From the NCBI GenBank assembly GCA_022779365.1, contig JALFSI010000051.1, forward strand, positions 1 through 32,871: DNA of 32,871 nt, written 5' to 3'. The notes under the pieces are model-generated. The model made no database searches, was not told where the DNA came from, and saw nothing but the letters and a program-made list of their open reading frames with translations. This document shows positions 8,069 through 15,220 of this stretch, one piece after another. The translations under genes were made by a program, and so were the position numbers. This DNA is from CAG-170 sp022779365. GTDB lineage: Bacteria; Bacillota; Clostridia; Oscillospirales; Oscillospiraceae. Numbering within the stretch: the stretch's first letter is position 1; every line of letters begins with the position of its first letter.

Positions 8069-9592
8069 TTGCGCCAAAAGGTATTCGTAGAAAAGCTCAA
8101 GGAAGCGGCGGCGTCAGTCCTGCCGGTCTCGGCGATCGTGGCAGTGCTCTGTCTCGTGCTCGTGCCGGTGGATGTCGGACTGATGCTGTCGTTTTTGTTC
8201 GGCTCTGCCCTGCTGATCCTCGGCATGGGGATGTTCACGCTGGGGGCGGAGGTGTCAATGACGCGCATCGGCAATCTTATCGGTGCGCGCATGACAAAAT
8301 CCAAAAAACTCTGGTTCATTTTGGTCGTGAGCCTGCTGCTCGGTATCGCCATCACCATGGCTGAGCCCGATCTGCAGGTGCTTGCGGCGAACGTTCCGGC
8401 GCTCGATAAGACCGCACTGATCTTAACGGTCTCGGTCGGCGTGGGGCTGTTCCTCGTTTTGTGCATGGTGCGCATTTTGTTCCGCATTTCACTGCGGCGG
8501 CTGCTCATCATTTGCTACGCGCTCGTATTTCTCGGCGCATTTTTGTCTGAGCGAGGGATGCTCTCGGTCGCGTTTGACTCCGGCGGCGTGACGACGGGTC
8601 CGATGACCGTGCCGTTTATCATGGCGCTCGGCGTCGGTGTCGCGTCCATCCGAAGCGATGAAAACGCCAAGTCCGACAGCTTCGGTCTTGTCGCCCTGTG
8701 CTCCATCGGTCCTGTGCTGGCGGTGATGCTGCTGGGCATCATCTACCGCCCCGATACCGCAGCGAGCGCCGAGATCGCCGTTTCGCGGATCGAAACAAGC
8801 GTACAGCTCGGCGCGGATTATCTGCACGCGCTGCCGCACTATATTGCGGAGATCGCCATGGCGCTGCTGCCGATCTTTGTGTTTTTCCTGCTGTTCCAGG
8901 TCTTTGCGCTGCGGCTGCGCAAGCTGCCGTTCGTGAAGATCCTCATCGGTATGGCGTATACCTTCCTGGGGCTGGTGCTGTTCCTCACGGGTGTGAATGT
9001 CGGTTTCTCCCCGCTTGGTTATGTGCTCGGCGGCGCGATGGTCGAGCAGGGGCTTTCGTGGCTGCTCGTGCCGCTGGCGATGCTCATGGGCTGGTTCATC
9101 ATTGATGCCGAGCCTGCGGTGTACATTCTCAACAAGCAGGTCGAAGAGCTGACCTCCGGCGCGATCTCGGCAAAAGCGATGGGCATGAGCCTGTCCATCG
9201 CCGTGGCGCTGGCAAACGGGCTGGCGATGGTCCGCGTGCTCACCGGCGCGCCGATCCTGTATTTTGTCGTGCCCGGGTACCTCATCGCGCTGGCGCTGAC
9301 GTTCTTCGTCCCGCCGACATTTACCGCCATCGCGTTCGACTCCGGCGGCGTTGCGTCAGGGCCGCTCACGGCGACGTTCATGCTGCCGCTGGCGATGGGC
9401 GCGTGCACGGCGGCGGGCGGCAACGTGATGACCGACGCATTCGGCATCGTGGCGCTTGTTGCGATGATGCCGCTCATCACGGTGCAGGTCATGGGCGGCA
9501 TTTATGTGCTCAAGTCCCGCGCCAACACGGAGGCGCAGCCGGAGCTGGCGTTCGGCGAAAACGAGATCATCGAACTGTGGGAGGCTGTGTGA
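8069..9592 (+). CDS. DUF1538 family membrane protein (putative transporter)
   Basis: A 507-residue polytopic membrane protein (about 12 hydrophobic segments) of the DUF1538 family, function not established. It is internally duplicated: FDSGGVTTGPMT (about 169-180) recurs as FDSGGVASGPLT (about 423-434), each followed by a DxFG(L/I)VAL segment and each preceded by an AEP motif, so it has two pseudo-symmetric halves as in many secondary transporters. I chose TTG at 8069 because AAAGGA lies 9 bases upstream; the ATG at 8036 overlaps the promoter -10 and lacks a ribosome site, but cannot be excluded. The stop overlaps the ATG of the PII-like gene (TGATG), and this coupling suggests a transporter regulated by its PII-like partner. 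This function is inferred only. Confidence 0.85.
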   Translation: MRQKVFVEKLKEAAASVLPVSAIVAVLCLVLVPVDVGLMLSFLFGSALLILGMGMFTLGAEVSMTRIGNLIGARMTKSKKLWFILVVSLLLGIAITMAEPDLQVLAANVPALDKTALILTVSVGVGLFLVLCMVRILFRISLRRLLIICYALVFLGAFLSERGMLSVAFDSGGVTTGPMTVPFIMALGVGVASIRSDENAKSDSFGLVALCSIGPVLAVMLLGIIYRPDTAASAEIAVSRIETSVQLGADYLHALPHYIAEIAMALLPIFVFFLLFQVFALRLRKLPFVKILIGMAYTFLGLVLFLTGVNVGFSPLGYVLGGAMVEQGLSWLLVPLAMLMGWFIIDAEPAVYILNKQVEELTSGAISAKAMGMSLSIAVALANGLAMVRVLTGAPILYFVVPGYLIALALTFFVPPTFTAIAFDSGGVASGPLTATFMLPLAMGACTAAGGNVMTDAFGIVALVAMMPLITVQVMGGIYVLKSRANTEAQPELAFGENEIIELWEAV

Positions 9593-10260
9593 TGGAGCTG
9601 TATTATGTAATTGCGATCACCGACCGGGACGATGCCGAAACACTGAACGGCATCTACAAGCAGACCGGCATTCCCCTCGTTTTGACCAAGCTCGGCATGG
9701 GCACGGCGAAATCTGAGCACCTGTCCATCTACGGGCTGGACGCGACGCAAAAGGCGGTCGTCAGCGCCATCGCCACCGCAGATCAGGCGCGGCAGGCGTT
9801 TAAGCTCGCCAAGCGCAAGCTGATGATCGACATCCCCGGCAACGGCGTGATGATGTCCGTGCCGCTCAAGAGCGTGGCGGGCAGCAAAACGCTGACGTAT
9901 CTGACCGAAAATGCTGAGATCGGAGGAAAACCGAGCATGGAATTTGCACATGAACTGATCGTTGTGATCTTGAATGAAGGATATTCCGACTATGTGATGG
10001 AGGCCGCGCGCAGCGCGGGCGCGGGCGGCGGCACGGTCCTGCACGCGAAGGGCACGGGGCGCGCGAAAAGCGAGACGTTTTTCGGCGTGAGCCTTGCGCA
10101 GGAAAAGGACGTGGTGTACATCGTGGCGCACGCGGACGAAAAAGCCGGCATTATGCGTGCGATCCACGAGCAGACAGGTCCGGGCACGAAGCCGGGCGCG
10201 ATTTGCTTCTCCCTGCCCATCTCCGCCGTCGCCGGACTGAGAGAACGCGAAGAACAGTAA
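9592..10260 (+). CDS. Tandem PII-like (P-II family) regulatory protein
   Basis: A 222-residue soluble protein made of two ferredoxin-like, PII-type halves. The C-terminal half (about 116-222) has the clearest PII pattern: AGAGGGTVLHAKGTG, then EKDVVYIV, then a terminal LPISAVAGL strand. The N-terminal half (about 1-105) is more divergent. PII proteins sense ATP/ADP and small ligands and gate membrane partners such as AmtB; PII-like SbtB does so for SbtA. One-base stop-start overlap with the DUF1538 gene indicates a functional pair. GGGAGG lies 8 bases before the ATG. Inside the gene GGAGG (9922-9926) stands 10 bases before an in-frame ATG (9937), which could give a separate 107-residue single PII domain. 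The ligand is unknown. Confidence 0.82.
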   Translation: MELYYVIAITDRDDAETLNGIYKQTGIPLVLTKLGMGTAKSEHLSIYGLDATQKAVVSAIATADQARQAFKLAKRKLMIDIPGNGVMMSVPLKSVAGSKTLTYLTENAEIGGKPSMEFAHELIVVILNEGYSDYVMEAARSAGAGGGTVLHAKGTGRAKSETFFGVSLAQEKDVVYIVAHADEKAGIMRAIHEQTGPGTKPGAICFSLPISAVAGLREREEQ

Positions 10261-10275
10261 ACTACAGAATGTTGC

Positions 10276-10313
10276 AAATGTCCCGCAGTTTCATTTGAAA
10301 CTGCGGGACATTT
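10276..10313. terminator. Bidirectional terminator between PII-like gene and cysS
   Basis: A near-perfect 18-bp inverted repeat (arms 10276-10293 and 10296-10313) around TGTCCCGCAG/CTGCGGGACA. On the plus strand it ends in ATTTTCT; on the minus strand the flank reads ATTTGC. It lies between convergent genes, 15 bases after the plus-strand stop and 15 bases past the cysS stop. Outer CTACAGAA/TTCTGTAG sequences extend the symmetry. Confidence 0.85.
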
Positions 10314-10327
10314 TCTGTAGATAGCAA

Positions 10328-11779
10328 TTAAACTTTTCTCCACTTTGCGCCGCCGGGGACGTCGGTGATCTCGATGCCCTGCGCCTTGAGCGCGTCGCGG
10401 ATGGCGTCGGCTTTGGCAAAATCCTTTGCCTTTTTCGCCTCATAGCGGTCGCGGATCTGCTGCTCCACGGCATCATCCTGCTCGCCAGACTCAGAAACGA
10501 TGGTAAACGACGCGGCGGACGGCTGCACGGAGGCATTCGTTTTGCGAATTTTCTCGGCTTTTTTGAGAAGATCGAGGCTCAGAACGCGGTCAAAATCGTC
10601 CAAAACAAAGAGCTTGGTCGCGTCGTTCGTCTGATACTTCAGCACATCGTAGAGCGCCGTGACGGCGAGGGACGTGTTGAGGTCGTTGCCGAGCGCCTTG
10701 TTGAATTTTTCGCGCAGGGCGGCGACGTCGGTCTCGTCGATCGGCTCGTCGGAGGGCTTCAGCGCGGAAATTTTCGTGAGCAGCTTCTGGTAAGTGCCCG
10801 CCGCGTTGTCAAGGTTTTCCCACGAGAACACAAGGCTCTTGCGGTAGTGGCTTTGCAGGCAGAACAGGCGGTACGCCAGCGGATCATAGCCCTTCTCCTC
10901 CAGCAGCGAGACGGTCAGGAACTCACCCTTGGATTTGGACATTTTGCCGCTCGACGTATTCAGGTGCAGCACATGCATCCAGTATTTGCACCACGGATGC
11001 CCGAGGTAGCTCTCGGACTGCGCGATCTCGTTCGTGTGATGTGGGAAGGCGTTGTCGATGCCGCCGCAGTGAATGTCAAGATCCTCGCCGAGGTGTTTGA
11101 TGGAGATGCCGGAGCACTCGATGTGCCAGCCCGGATAGCCAACGCCCCACGGAGAGTCCCACTTGAGCGCCTGATCTTCAAATTTCGACTTTGTGAACCA
11201 GAGAACAAAATCGTTTTTGTTGCGCTTGTTCGTATCCTCCTCCACGCCCTCGCGCACGCCCACGGCAAGATCTTCCGCGTCGTGGTCGTTAAAGACGTAG
11301 TACCGGGCGAGCTTGGACGTGTCAAAATAGACGTTGCCGCCGGCAAAATAGGCGTAGCCGGTATCCATGAGCTTGGTGATAATTTTGATATATTCGTCAA
11401 TGCAGTTCGTCGCGGGCTCGACCACGTCCGGGCGCTTGATGTTGAGCTTCCGGCAGTCGTCAAAGAACGCGTCGGTGTAGAATTTGGCGATGTCCATGAC
11501 AGACTTGTGCTCGCGCTTCGCGCCCTTGAGCATCTTGTCCTCGCCTTCGTCTGCATCGCTCGTCAGGTGACCGACGTCGGTGATGTTCATGACGCGCTTG
11601 ACGTTATAGCCGCTGTAGCGCAGGTATTTTTCCAGCACATCCTCCATGATGTAGCTGCGGAGATTGCCAATATGGGCAAAGTGATAGACCGTTGGTCCGC
11701 AGGTGTACATTTTGACGATGTCGGGGTGGTTCGGGATAAATTCCTCTTTTTTATGGCTTGCCGAGTTGTACAGGTACAT
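10328..11779 (-). CDS. cysS: Cysteine--tRNA ligase
   Basis: A 483-residue class I aminoacyl-tRNA synthetase that charges tRNA-Cys. The catalytic signatures are HIGN at 36-39 and KMSKS at 279-283. The cysteine-selecting zinc site is complete: C27 (YTCGPT), C222 (IECSG), H247 and E251 (FPHHTNE). The C-terminal DALR-like anticodon-binding region ends KWRKV. Length is normal. The ATG at 11779 follows GAGGAGGAA. It lies 12 bp after cysE, and both should be controlled by the Cys T-box at 12451-12658, so synthesis of cysteine and its loading on tRNA respond together to uncharged tRNA-Cys. Confidence 0.97.
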   Translation of the reverse strand: MYLYNSASHKKEEFIPNHPDIVKMYTCGPTVYHFAHIGNLRSYIMEDVLEKYLRYSGYNVKRVMNITDVGHLTSDADEGEDKMLKGAKREHKSVMDIAKFYTDAFFDDCRKLNIKRPDVVEPATNCIDEYIKIITKLMDTGYAYFAGGNVYFDTSKLARYYVFNDHDAEDLAVGVREGVEEDTNKRNKNDFVLWFTKSKFEDQALKWDSPWGVGYPGWHIECSGISIKHLGEDLDIHCGGIDNAFPHHTNEIAQSESYLGHPWCKYWMHVLHLNTSSGKMSKSKGEFLTVSLLEEKGYDPLAYRLFCLQSHYRKSLVFSWENLDNAAGTYQKLLTKISALKPSDEPIDETDVAALREKFNKALGNDLNTSLAVTALYDVLKYQTNDATKLFVLDDFDRVLSLDLLKKAEKIRKTNASVQPSAASFTIVSESGEQDDAVEQQIRDRYEAKKAKDFAKADAIRDALKAQGIEITDVPGGAKWRKV

Positions 11780-11791
11780 AAAAATTCCTCC

Positions 11792-12430
11792 TCAGGTATC
11801 CGATCGTTCCGCATCGCTCTGCGCGTCCTCCAGCTTTGCTTCCAGCCGGGAGAGGCGCTGCTTGAGCATTTCGAGTTCCAGCATGACGGGGTCTGGCGTG
11901 TGGATATGGTCGAGCTTTTCACCGCACAGACGCACAACGTGCCCCGGTACGCCTACGACCGTGGCGTTATCCGGCACCTCGCGCAGCACCACGGCGTTTG
12001 CCGCAATGCGGGCGTTGTTGCCGACGTGGATCGGACCGAGCACCTTTGCGCCCGCGCCGACCATGACGTTGTTGCCAAGCGTGGGGTGGCGCTTGCCGAC
12101 GTCCTTGCCCGTGCCGCCGAGCGTCACGCCCTGATAGAGCAGGCAGTCGTCGCCGATCTCGGCGGTCTCGCCGATGACGATGCCCGTGCCGTGGTCGATG
12201 ACAAGGCGCTTGCCGATGCGCGCGCCGGGGTGGATCTCAATGCCCGTCCAGAGCTTGGACCATTGCGACACTGCGCGCGCTAAAAAGCGGCAGTGATGGC
12301 GCAGCAGCCAGTGGGCGATGCGGTAGTCGATGGTGGCGTGCAGTCCGTTATACAGAAGCAAGATCTCCATCGCGCTGCGCGCCGCGGGGTCGTTGCGCTG
12401 ATAGGCGCGAATATCTTCTATCAAATGCAT
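11792..12430 (-). CDS. cysE: Serine O-acetyltransferase
   Basis: A 212-residue CysE/EpsC-type enzyme that acetylates L-serine with acetyl-CoA, the first committed step of cysteine synthesis. An alpha-helical N-terminal part (about 1-65) precedes a left-handed beta-helix of hexapeptide repeats (about 66-165) with the DHGTGIVIGETA segment carrying the catalytic His-Asp region and GGTGKDVGKRHPTLG. The C-terminal tail (about 170-212) looks like a coiled coil (LELEMLKQRLSRLEAKLED). It is the short form found in Gram-positives. The start has GGAGGAA 5 bases upstream. It is the first gene behind the Cys T-box and is followed by cysS. Confidence 0.95.
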   Translation of the reverse strand: MHLIEDIRAYQRNDPAARSAMEILLLYNGLHATIDYRIAHWLLRHHCRFLARAVSQWSKLWTGIEIHPGARIGKRLVIDHGTGIVIGETAEIGDDCLLYQGVTLGGTGKDVGKRHPTLGNNVMVGAGAKVLGPIHVGNNARIAANAVVLREVPDNATVVGVPGHVVRLCGEKLDHIHTPDPVMLELEMLKQRLSRLEAKLEDAQSDAERSDT

Positions 12431-12450
12431 GGATTCCTCCTAAATGGGAC

Positions 12451-12658
12451 AAAAACAGAAAACCCGCCTCCTGATCGTATCAAGAGGCGGGTAAAAACTC
12501 GCGGTTCCACTCTGATTTCTTACTTTAGCCTTGACGCGGCTTACACGGGGTCTCCCCTCGCTCACGAATGCACTTCCCCTGCGTTACGGCGATCTCCGCT
12601 TGCAGCCGGCGGCGGGGACTCTCTGACGCGTCCGGCAGGGTACTCTTTTCGGTCAACG
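12451..12658 (-). promoter_or_regulatory. Cysteine-specific T-box riboswitch upstream of cysE-cysS
   Basis: The minus-strand leader has the T-box AGAGTGGAACCGCG (12500-12513). Its TGGA pairs with UCCA, the 3' end of tRNA-Cys, whose discriminator base is U. The specifier loop is recognisable: AGTA then CCCTGC on the 5' side, GCAGGG then GAAG-TGC-A on the 3' side, giving specifier TGC (Cys) at 12570-12572. A distal AGAGAG element precedes it. The stem ending in T tracts at 12462-12492 is the terminator. Uncharged tRNA-Cys should bind and stabilise the antiterminator, switching cysE-cysS on. Confidence 0.93.
12462..12492 (-). terminator. T-box attenuator (intrinsic terminator)
   Basis: Arms ACCCGCCTC (12462-12470) and GAGGCGGGT (12484-12492) with an extra 4-bp inner stem. 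On the minus strand it is followed by TTTTCTGTTTTT. It lies about 30 bases before the cysE start codon and is the regulated terminator of the T-box. Confidence 0.9.
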
Positions 12659-12683
12659 CGATATGCACTTTTTCGTCGCGCAC

Positions 12684-12712
12684 ATCATATCACGCGCGCC
12701 GCGCAGTGTCAA
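12684..12712 (-). promoter_or_regulatory. Sigma-A promoter for T-box-cysE-cysS
   Basis: On the minus strand a perfect TTGACA (12707-12712), 17-bp spacer, TATGAT (12684-12689) with a TGA extension. The pgsA stop codon TGA (12709-12711) is part of the TTGACA hexamer. Transcription would start near 12677, just ahead of the T-box stem I. Confidence 0.88.
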
Positions 12713-13251
12713 GATGCTTCCTTCTTCGGCAGCAGGATATGCCAGTTCTTCACGAAATATTCCACGCCCGAGTAGATCGTGGTGGCAAGGATGATGATGC
12801 TCACAACGAGGTCGAGCGTCGGCTTGCCGGGCAGCGCCATCATAAGAAGCAGCCCCACCATGGTGCTGGCGGTCTTGATCTTGCCGCTCCAGCCGGCGGC
12901 AATGACCTTGCCGTTGTTGGCGGCGACCATGCGCAGGCCAGAAATGGCAAACTCACGCGCGACAACGATGAACACGATCCAGTCGAGCATTCTCCCCTGC
13001 CCGACAAAAATGATGAGGCACGACGTGACCAGCAGCTTATCCGCCAGCGGATCGAGGAATTTGCCGAAATCTGTGACCTGATTGCAGCGGCGGGCAATCT
13101 GACCGTCGATAAAATCGCTCAGGCTCGCCAGAGCGAACACGCCGAGCGCCGCCCAGCGCAGCGTGGGGTCATTTGCGCTGAGGATGAGAAAAACCATGAA
13201 TACGGGGATGAGCACCACGCGCACGAGCGTGATCTTGCTGGCTGTTGTCAT
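12709..13251 (-). CDS. pgsA: CDP-diacylglycerol--glycerol-3-phosphate 3-phosphatidyltransferase
   Basis: A 180-residue membrane enzyme making phosphatidylglycerol phosphate, the first step to phosphatidylglycerol and cardiolipin. The CDP-alcohol phosphotransferase motif D-G-x2-A-R-x8-G-x3-D-x3-D is complete: DGQIAR through GKFLDPLADK at about residues 49-72. About five to six membrane helices are visible. The length is standard for PgsA. The start overlaps the rimO stop by 4 bp (ATGA) with GGAGG 9 bases upstream. It is the last gene of recA-recX-rimO-pgsA. The promoter of the next unit (T-box-cysE) overlaps its stop codon. Confidence 0.94.
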   Translation of the reverse strand: MTTASKITLVRVVLIPVFMVFLILSANDPTLRWAALGVFALASLSDFIDGQIARRCNQVTDFGKFLDPLADKLLVTSCLIIFVGQGRMLDWIVFIVVAREFAISGLRMVAANNGKVIAAGWSGKIKTASTMVGLLLMMALPGKPTLDLVVSIIILATTIYSGVEYFVKNWHILLPKKEAS

Positions 13252-14582
13252 TTGTCTGTTTCCTCCAAGTCTCCAATGAGTTCGCCGTCACAGGTATCCG
13301 TGACGGTCACGGTGACGAACTGCCCCGGCTCGACGTCCCGGTCGGACGAGAACCAGATCTTTCCGTCAATATCGGGTGAATCGGCATACGTTCTGCCGAA
13401 ATACGCCTCATTTTCTTCATCATAGCCTTCGCAGAGCACCTGCATGGACGTGCCGATGCGTGAGGCGTTGTAGTCGTCCATAATGCGGGACTGAAGCTCC
13501 GTGATGACGTCGGCGCGGTGCTGCGCGACCTCCTCCGGCGGATACTCCATCTTGGCTGCGCGCGTGCCCTCCTCCGGCGAGAATACGAACGCGCCGACGC
13601 GCTCCATGCGCGCCTGCCGTAAAAATTCGCACAGCTCCTCAAATTCCGCCTCGCCCTCGCCGGGAAGCCCCGCGATGAGGCTCGTGCGCAGCACAAGACC
13701 GGGGATGCGTGCGCGGAGCTTGGCGAGCAGCTCCCTGAGGTATTTGCCGCTGCCGCGGCGGTTCATTTTTTTGAGAATGCCGTCGTTGATGTGCTGGATG
13801 GGAATATCCAAATACTTGACGATCTTCGGCTCGGACGCGAGGACGTCGATCAGCTCGTCGGACATCTCATCCGGGTAGAGATAGTGCACGCGTACCCAGA
13901 CGATGCCGTCAATTTTGCACAGCTCCGTCAGCAGCTCCGCCAGACGGCGCTCGCCATAGAGGTCCAGCCCGTAGCGGCTGGTGTCCTGCGCGACGACGAT
14001 CAGCTCTTTCACGCCGGACGCGGCAAGCTCGCTCGCTTCTTTTAACAGTGCCTCCATCGGGCGGCTGCGGTATTTGCCGCGCAGCGACGGGATGACGCAG
14101 AATGCGCAGTGATTGTCACAGCCCTCGGCAATTTTAAGATATGCGTAGTAGCGCGGCGTGGTGAGAATGCGCCCGCACTCCGGGATGCTCTCATTGATGC
14201 TGTCAAACTCAGACACACCGCCGCCGGAGAGAAGCTGCCGCACGGCGGAGACCACGTCATAATATGAGCCCGTGCCGAGAATGCCGTCCACCTCGGGAAG
14301 CTCCTCTAAAATCTGCTGCTGGTAGCGTTGGGCAAGGCAGCCCGTGACGAGAATTTTTCCGACCGTTCCGGCGGCTTTTCGCTGCGCGACGGCAAGGATG
14401 TTGTCGATCGCCTCGGATTTTGCCGAGTCGATAAAGCCGCAGGTATTAACGATCACCACATCGCAATTATCCGGCTCAGGGCTGATGGTGCAGCCCGCCT
14501 GCCGCAGCAGGTAGAGCATCTGCTCGGCGTCCACCTGGTTTTTGGCGCAGCCGAGGCTAACCATTCCAATTGTTTCGTTCAT
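13248..14582 (-). CDS. rimO: Ribosomal protein S12 methylthiotransferase RimO
   Basis: A 444-residue radical-SAM methylthiotransferase modifying Asp of ribosomal protein S12 (beta-methylthiolation). The N-terminal UPF0004 domain holds C12, C48 and C82 for the auxiliary cluster. The radical-SAM C-x3-C-x2-C is C155, C159, C162 in EGCDNHCAFC. A C-terminal TRAM domain (about 375-440) binds the substrate. The start SLGCAKNQVDAE is characteristic of RimO rather than MiaB. Overlaps of 4 bp at both ends link it with recX upstream and pgsA downstream. GGAGGAA precedes the ATG. Confidence 0.95.
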   Translation of the reverse strand: MNETIGMVSLGCAKNQVDAEQMLYLLRQAGCTISPEPDNCDVVIVNTCGFIDSAKSEAIDNILAVAQRKAAGTVGKILVTGCLAQRYQQQILEELPEVDGILGTGSYYDVVSAVRQLLSGGGVSEFDSINESIPECGRILTTPRYYAYLKIAEGCDNHCAFCVIPSLRGKYRSRPMEALLKEASELAASGVKELIVVAQDTSRYGLDLYGERRLAELLTELCKIDGIVWVRVHYLYPDEMSDELIDVLASEPKIVKYLDIPIQHINDGILKKMNRRGSGKYLRELLAKLRARIPGLVLRTSLIAGLPGEGEAEFEELCEFLRQARMERVGAFVFSPEEGTRAAKMEYPPEEVAQHRADVITELQSRIMDDYNASRIGTSMQVLCEGYDEENEAYFGRTYADSPDIDGKIWFSSDRDVEPGQFVTVTVTDTCDGELIGDLEETDK

Positions 14583-15220
14583 TCCAGTTCCTCCGATCCG
14601 GAGAGTTCAAGATCCGCGCGGTAGCGCGTGAGCGCGGCGCGAATATCGCTCCAGCCATGCCCGCGGCGCAGCAGCGCGTCGGTCGTGCGCTTGAGGAGCT
14701 TATCATCCACGGCTTTTCCGTCCAGCGCGCGGTGAAGAAAGCTATCCAACGCGCCGTCCATGTCCGGGATGGCGGCGAGCGCGTCCTGCCAGTATTCGCG
14801 CGGGATGCGCTTTTCGTAGAGAATTTGTTCAATGCGGCGACGGCCGTAGCCCTTGCGGACGGCGGACTGCACAAGCTGCTCCGCCACGGCAGCGTCGTCC
14901 AGCAAATGCAGCTCGTCCAGCCACTGCACCGTGTCCTGCGCGTCCTCCGGCACAGCGCCCTTGTCGGTCAGGCGCTTTTCCAGCGCCGCGCGCGAGATGG
15001 CGGTCGAGGACAATATGCGCACGGCGCGCTGCCGCGTGCGCGCACGGGCAATGGCGGCGCGCAGGGCGGAAAGCTCGTCCTCCGACAGCTCCCGCCCGGC
15101 GTATAAGTTAAGATCCGCAGCCAGAAACGTCGGAACTTTCAGCCGCTCCCCTGTTTCCAGCGTGCACACCAGCGGACCATCCGGCTGCGCGGACGGCGCT
15201 AGTGACTCAATTTTCATCAT
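14579..15220 (-). CDS. recX: Regulatory protein RecX
   Basis: A 213-residue RecX. It has an N-terminal extension of about 60 residues and then tandem three-helix repeats; typical elements are ALEKRLTDKG (about 80-90), YGRRRIEQILYEKRIP (about 124-140) and RRGHGWSDIRAAL near the C-terminus. RecX binds RecA filaments and limits or modulates strand exchange. The start overlaps the recA stop by about 14 bp; ATG codons at 15220 and 15217 are both possible. Placement directly after recA supports the call, since sequence conservation in this family is low. Confidence 0.9.
   Translation of the reverse strand: MMKIESLAPSAQPDGPLVCTLETGERLKVPTFLAADLNLYAGRELSEDELSALRAAIARARTRQRAVRILSSTAISRAALEKRLTDKGAVPEDAQDTVQWLDELHLLDDAAVAEQLVQSAVRKGYGRRRIEQILYEKRIPREYWQDALAAIPDMDGALDSFLHRALDGKAVDDKLLKRTTDALLRRGHGWSDIRAALTRYRADLELSGSEELE

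Noticed and set aside
10276..10313. Palindrome as a mobile-element end or repeat
   Set aside because: Only one copy in the window, located between convergent stop codons, so a terminator explains it.
12602..12604. TGC in the distal T-box stem as the specifier codon
   Set aside because: It lies in the distal AGAG/GNTG region of stem I; the TGC at 12570-12572 sits in the proper loop-E setting opposite AGTA.
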